The position numbers and the translations under genes were made by a program. From the NCBI RefSeq assembly GCF_017255415.1, contig NZ_JAFJZZ010000001.1, forward strand, positions 930,001 through 994,000: a DNA stretch of 64,000 bases, in the 5' to 3' direction. The notes under the pieces were generated by a model. That model was not told where the DNA came from and did not search any database. It saw only the letters and a program-made list of their open reading frames with translations. Below are positions 63,720-64,000 of this stretch, in pieces (positions within the stretch are counted from its first letter, which is position 1; each line of letters begins with the position of its first letter). This stretch comes from Clostridium aminobutyricum (lineage in GTDB: Bacteria; Bacillota; Clostridia; Peptostreptococcales; Anaerovoracaceae).

Positions 63720-64000
63720 AACAATACCTCTGCCCATTTACACTAGCTTCATATTTTAGACCGACATAACAATCCTTAATAGCAAAAGATTGATCTGCAT
63801 TCATCTTTAAGTTAATCTGAATTAGGTCCATGATTCTTAATAATTTTGTTTCTCTATTCTGAAAATATAAGAATAGTTTTAAATAGTCTCTATAGGAATA
63901 CCCTTGATCGGATTTCGGTGATATATAGCTTTTGCCGTTTGATCCTCTCAAGGCTGCCGTAAGAGTTAAGGCCCAAGTTGATTTCGATTTGATTAATGCA
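63703..64000 (-). CDS. DUF5702-domain protein, C-terminal part (5' end outside the window)
   Basis: The open frame enters from the right edge and ends at 63703. YRDYLKLFLYFQNRETKLLR and IMDLIQINLKMN match the C-terminus of DUF5702 proteins, large TadE-linked surface proteins. Only the last 98 residues are visible. It lies upstream of the TadE-like gene with a 17-nt overlap. Confidence 0.7.
   Translation of the reverse strand, partial: ALIKSKSTWALTLTAALRGSNGKSYISPKSDQGYSYRDYLKLFLYFQNRETKLLRIMDLIQINLKMNADQSFAIKDCYVGLKYEASVNGQRYCYVQIY

Overview
The window looks like chromosome from a low-GC, anaerobic, spore-lineage Firmicute (class Clostridia). The clues are a fused IspH/ribosomal-protein-S1 gene, a SpoIID-type protein inside the ruv-queA-tgt gene run, an HD-GYP/GGDEF protein, DUF438 and ECF/DUF4179 proteins, oxygen-sensitive flavin and Fe-S enzymes, and A+T-rich intergenic DNA with strong GGAGG ribosome sites. 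I cannot name a species. No rRNA, tRNA, CRISPR array, transposase or integrase gene was recognised.

Layout. 0-7 kb: a CoA-acylating aldehyde dehydrogenase, an FkbM methyltransferase, a DUF1624 membrane protein, an isochorismatase-like hydrolase with an HxlR regulator, and a membrane GGDEF/HD-GYP protein. 7.3-14 kb: a divergent carbohydrate/polyol catabolic cluster (aldolase, flavin oxidoreductase, zinc dehydrogenase and sugar isomerase on the minus strand; DeoR regulator and FGGY kinase on the plus strand). 14-17 kb: DUF438, DUF2200 and a free-standing RsmH-type methyltransferase. 17.4-24.4 kb: a four-gene module made of a MukF-like protein, a MukE-like protein, a short SMC/MukB-like ATPase and a Ser/Thr kinase with a large unknown N-terminus. 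This resembles a Wadjet (JetABC) module in which no JetD gene is visible. 25-33.8 kb: broken AraC/GyrI genes, a secreted stalk-domain protein, an ECF sigma/anti-sigma pair, a cupin, a YolD/Y-family polymerase pair, and a truncated TetR/flavodoxin junction.

33.8-47.4 kb is the most unusual part. It lies at the 3' end of the 23S rRNA methyltransferase gene rlmD and reads as a row of four small cassettes, all in the same orientation. Each cassette ends, on the rlmD side, in a short different copy of the rlmD C-terminal coding tail (His-Thr-Glu-x-x-x-Leu-Leu) followed by a hairpin. Three of the four begin at the other end with a 55-nt module of fixed length (GTATG ... GATG ... CCTTGGCGG). The cargoes are (i) nitroreductase/ArsR/DJ-1/WYL genes, (ii) a 1526-residue UPF1-like helicase with a C-terminal HEPN RNase motif, (iii) a TetR plus ketopantoate-reductase pair, and (iv) a RhuM protein. 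A fourth copy of the 55-nt module, interrupting an S41-peptidase-like remnant, sits at 17.42 kb next to the SMC-kinase module, which suggests that this module arrived by the same route.

47.4-64 kb is a conserved housekeeping block: rlmD, tgt, queA, a spoIID-like gene, ruvB, ruvA and ruvC on the minus strand; argR and recN on the plus strand; then aroK, ispH-rpsA, rarA, a SPOR protein, two small proteins and the end of a Tad-type secretion/pilus cluster (DUF6382, TadE-like, DUF5702) running off the window.
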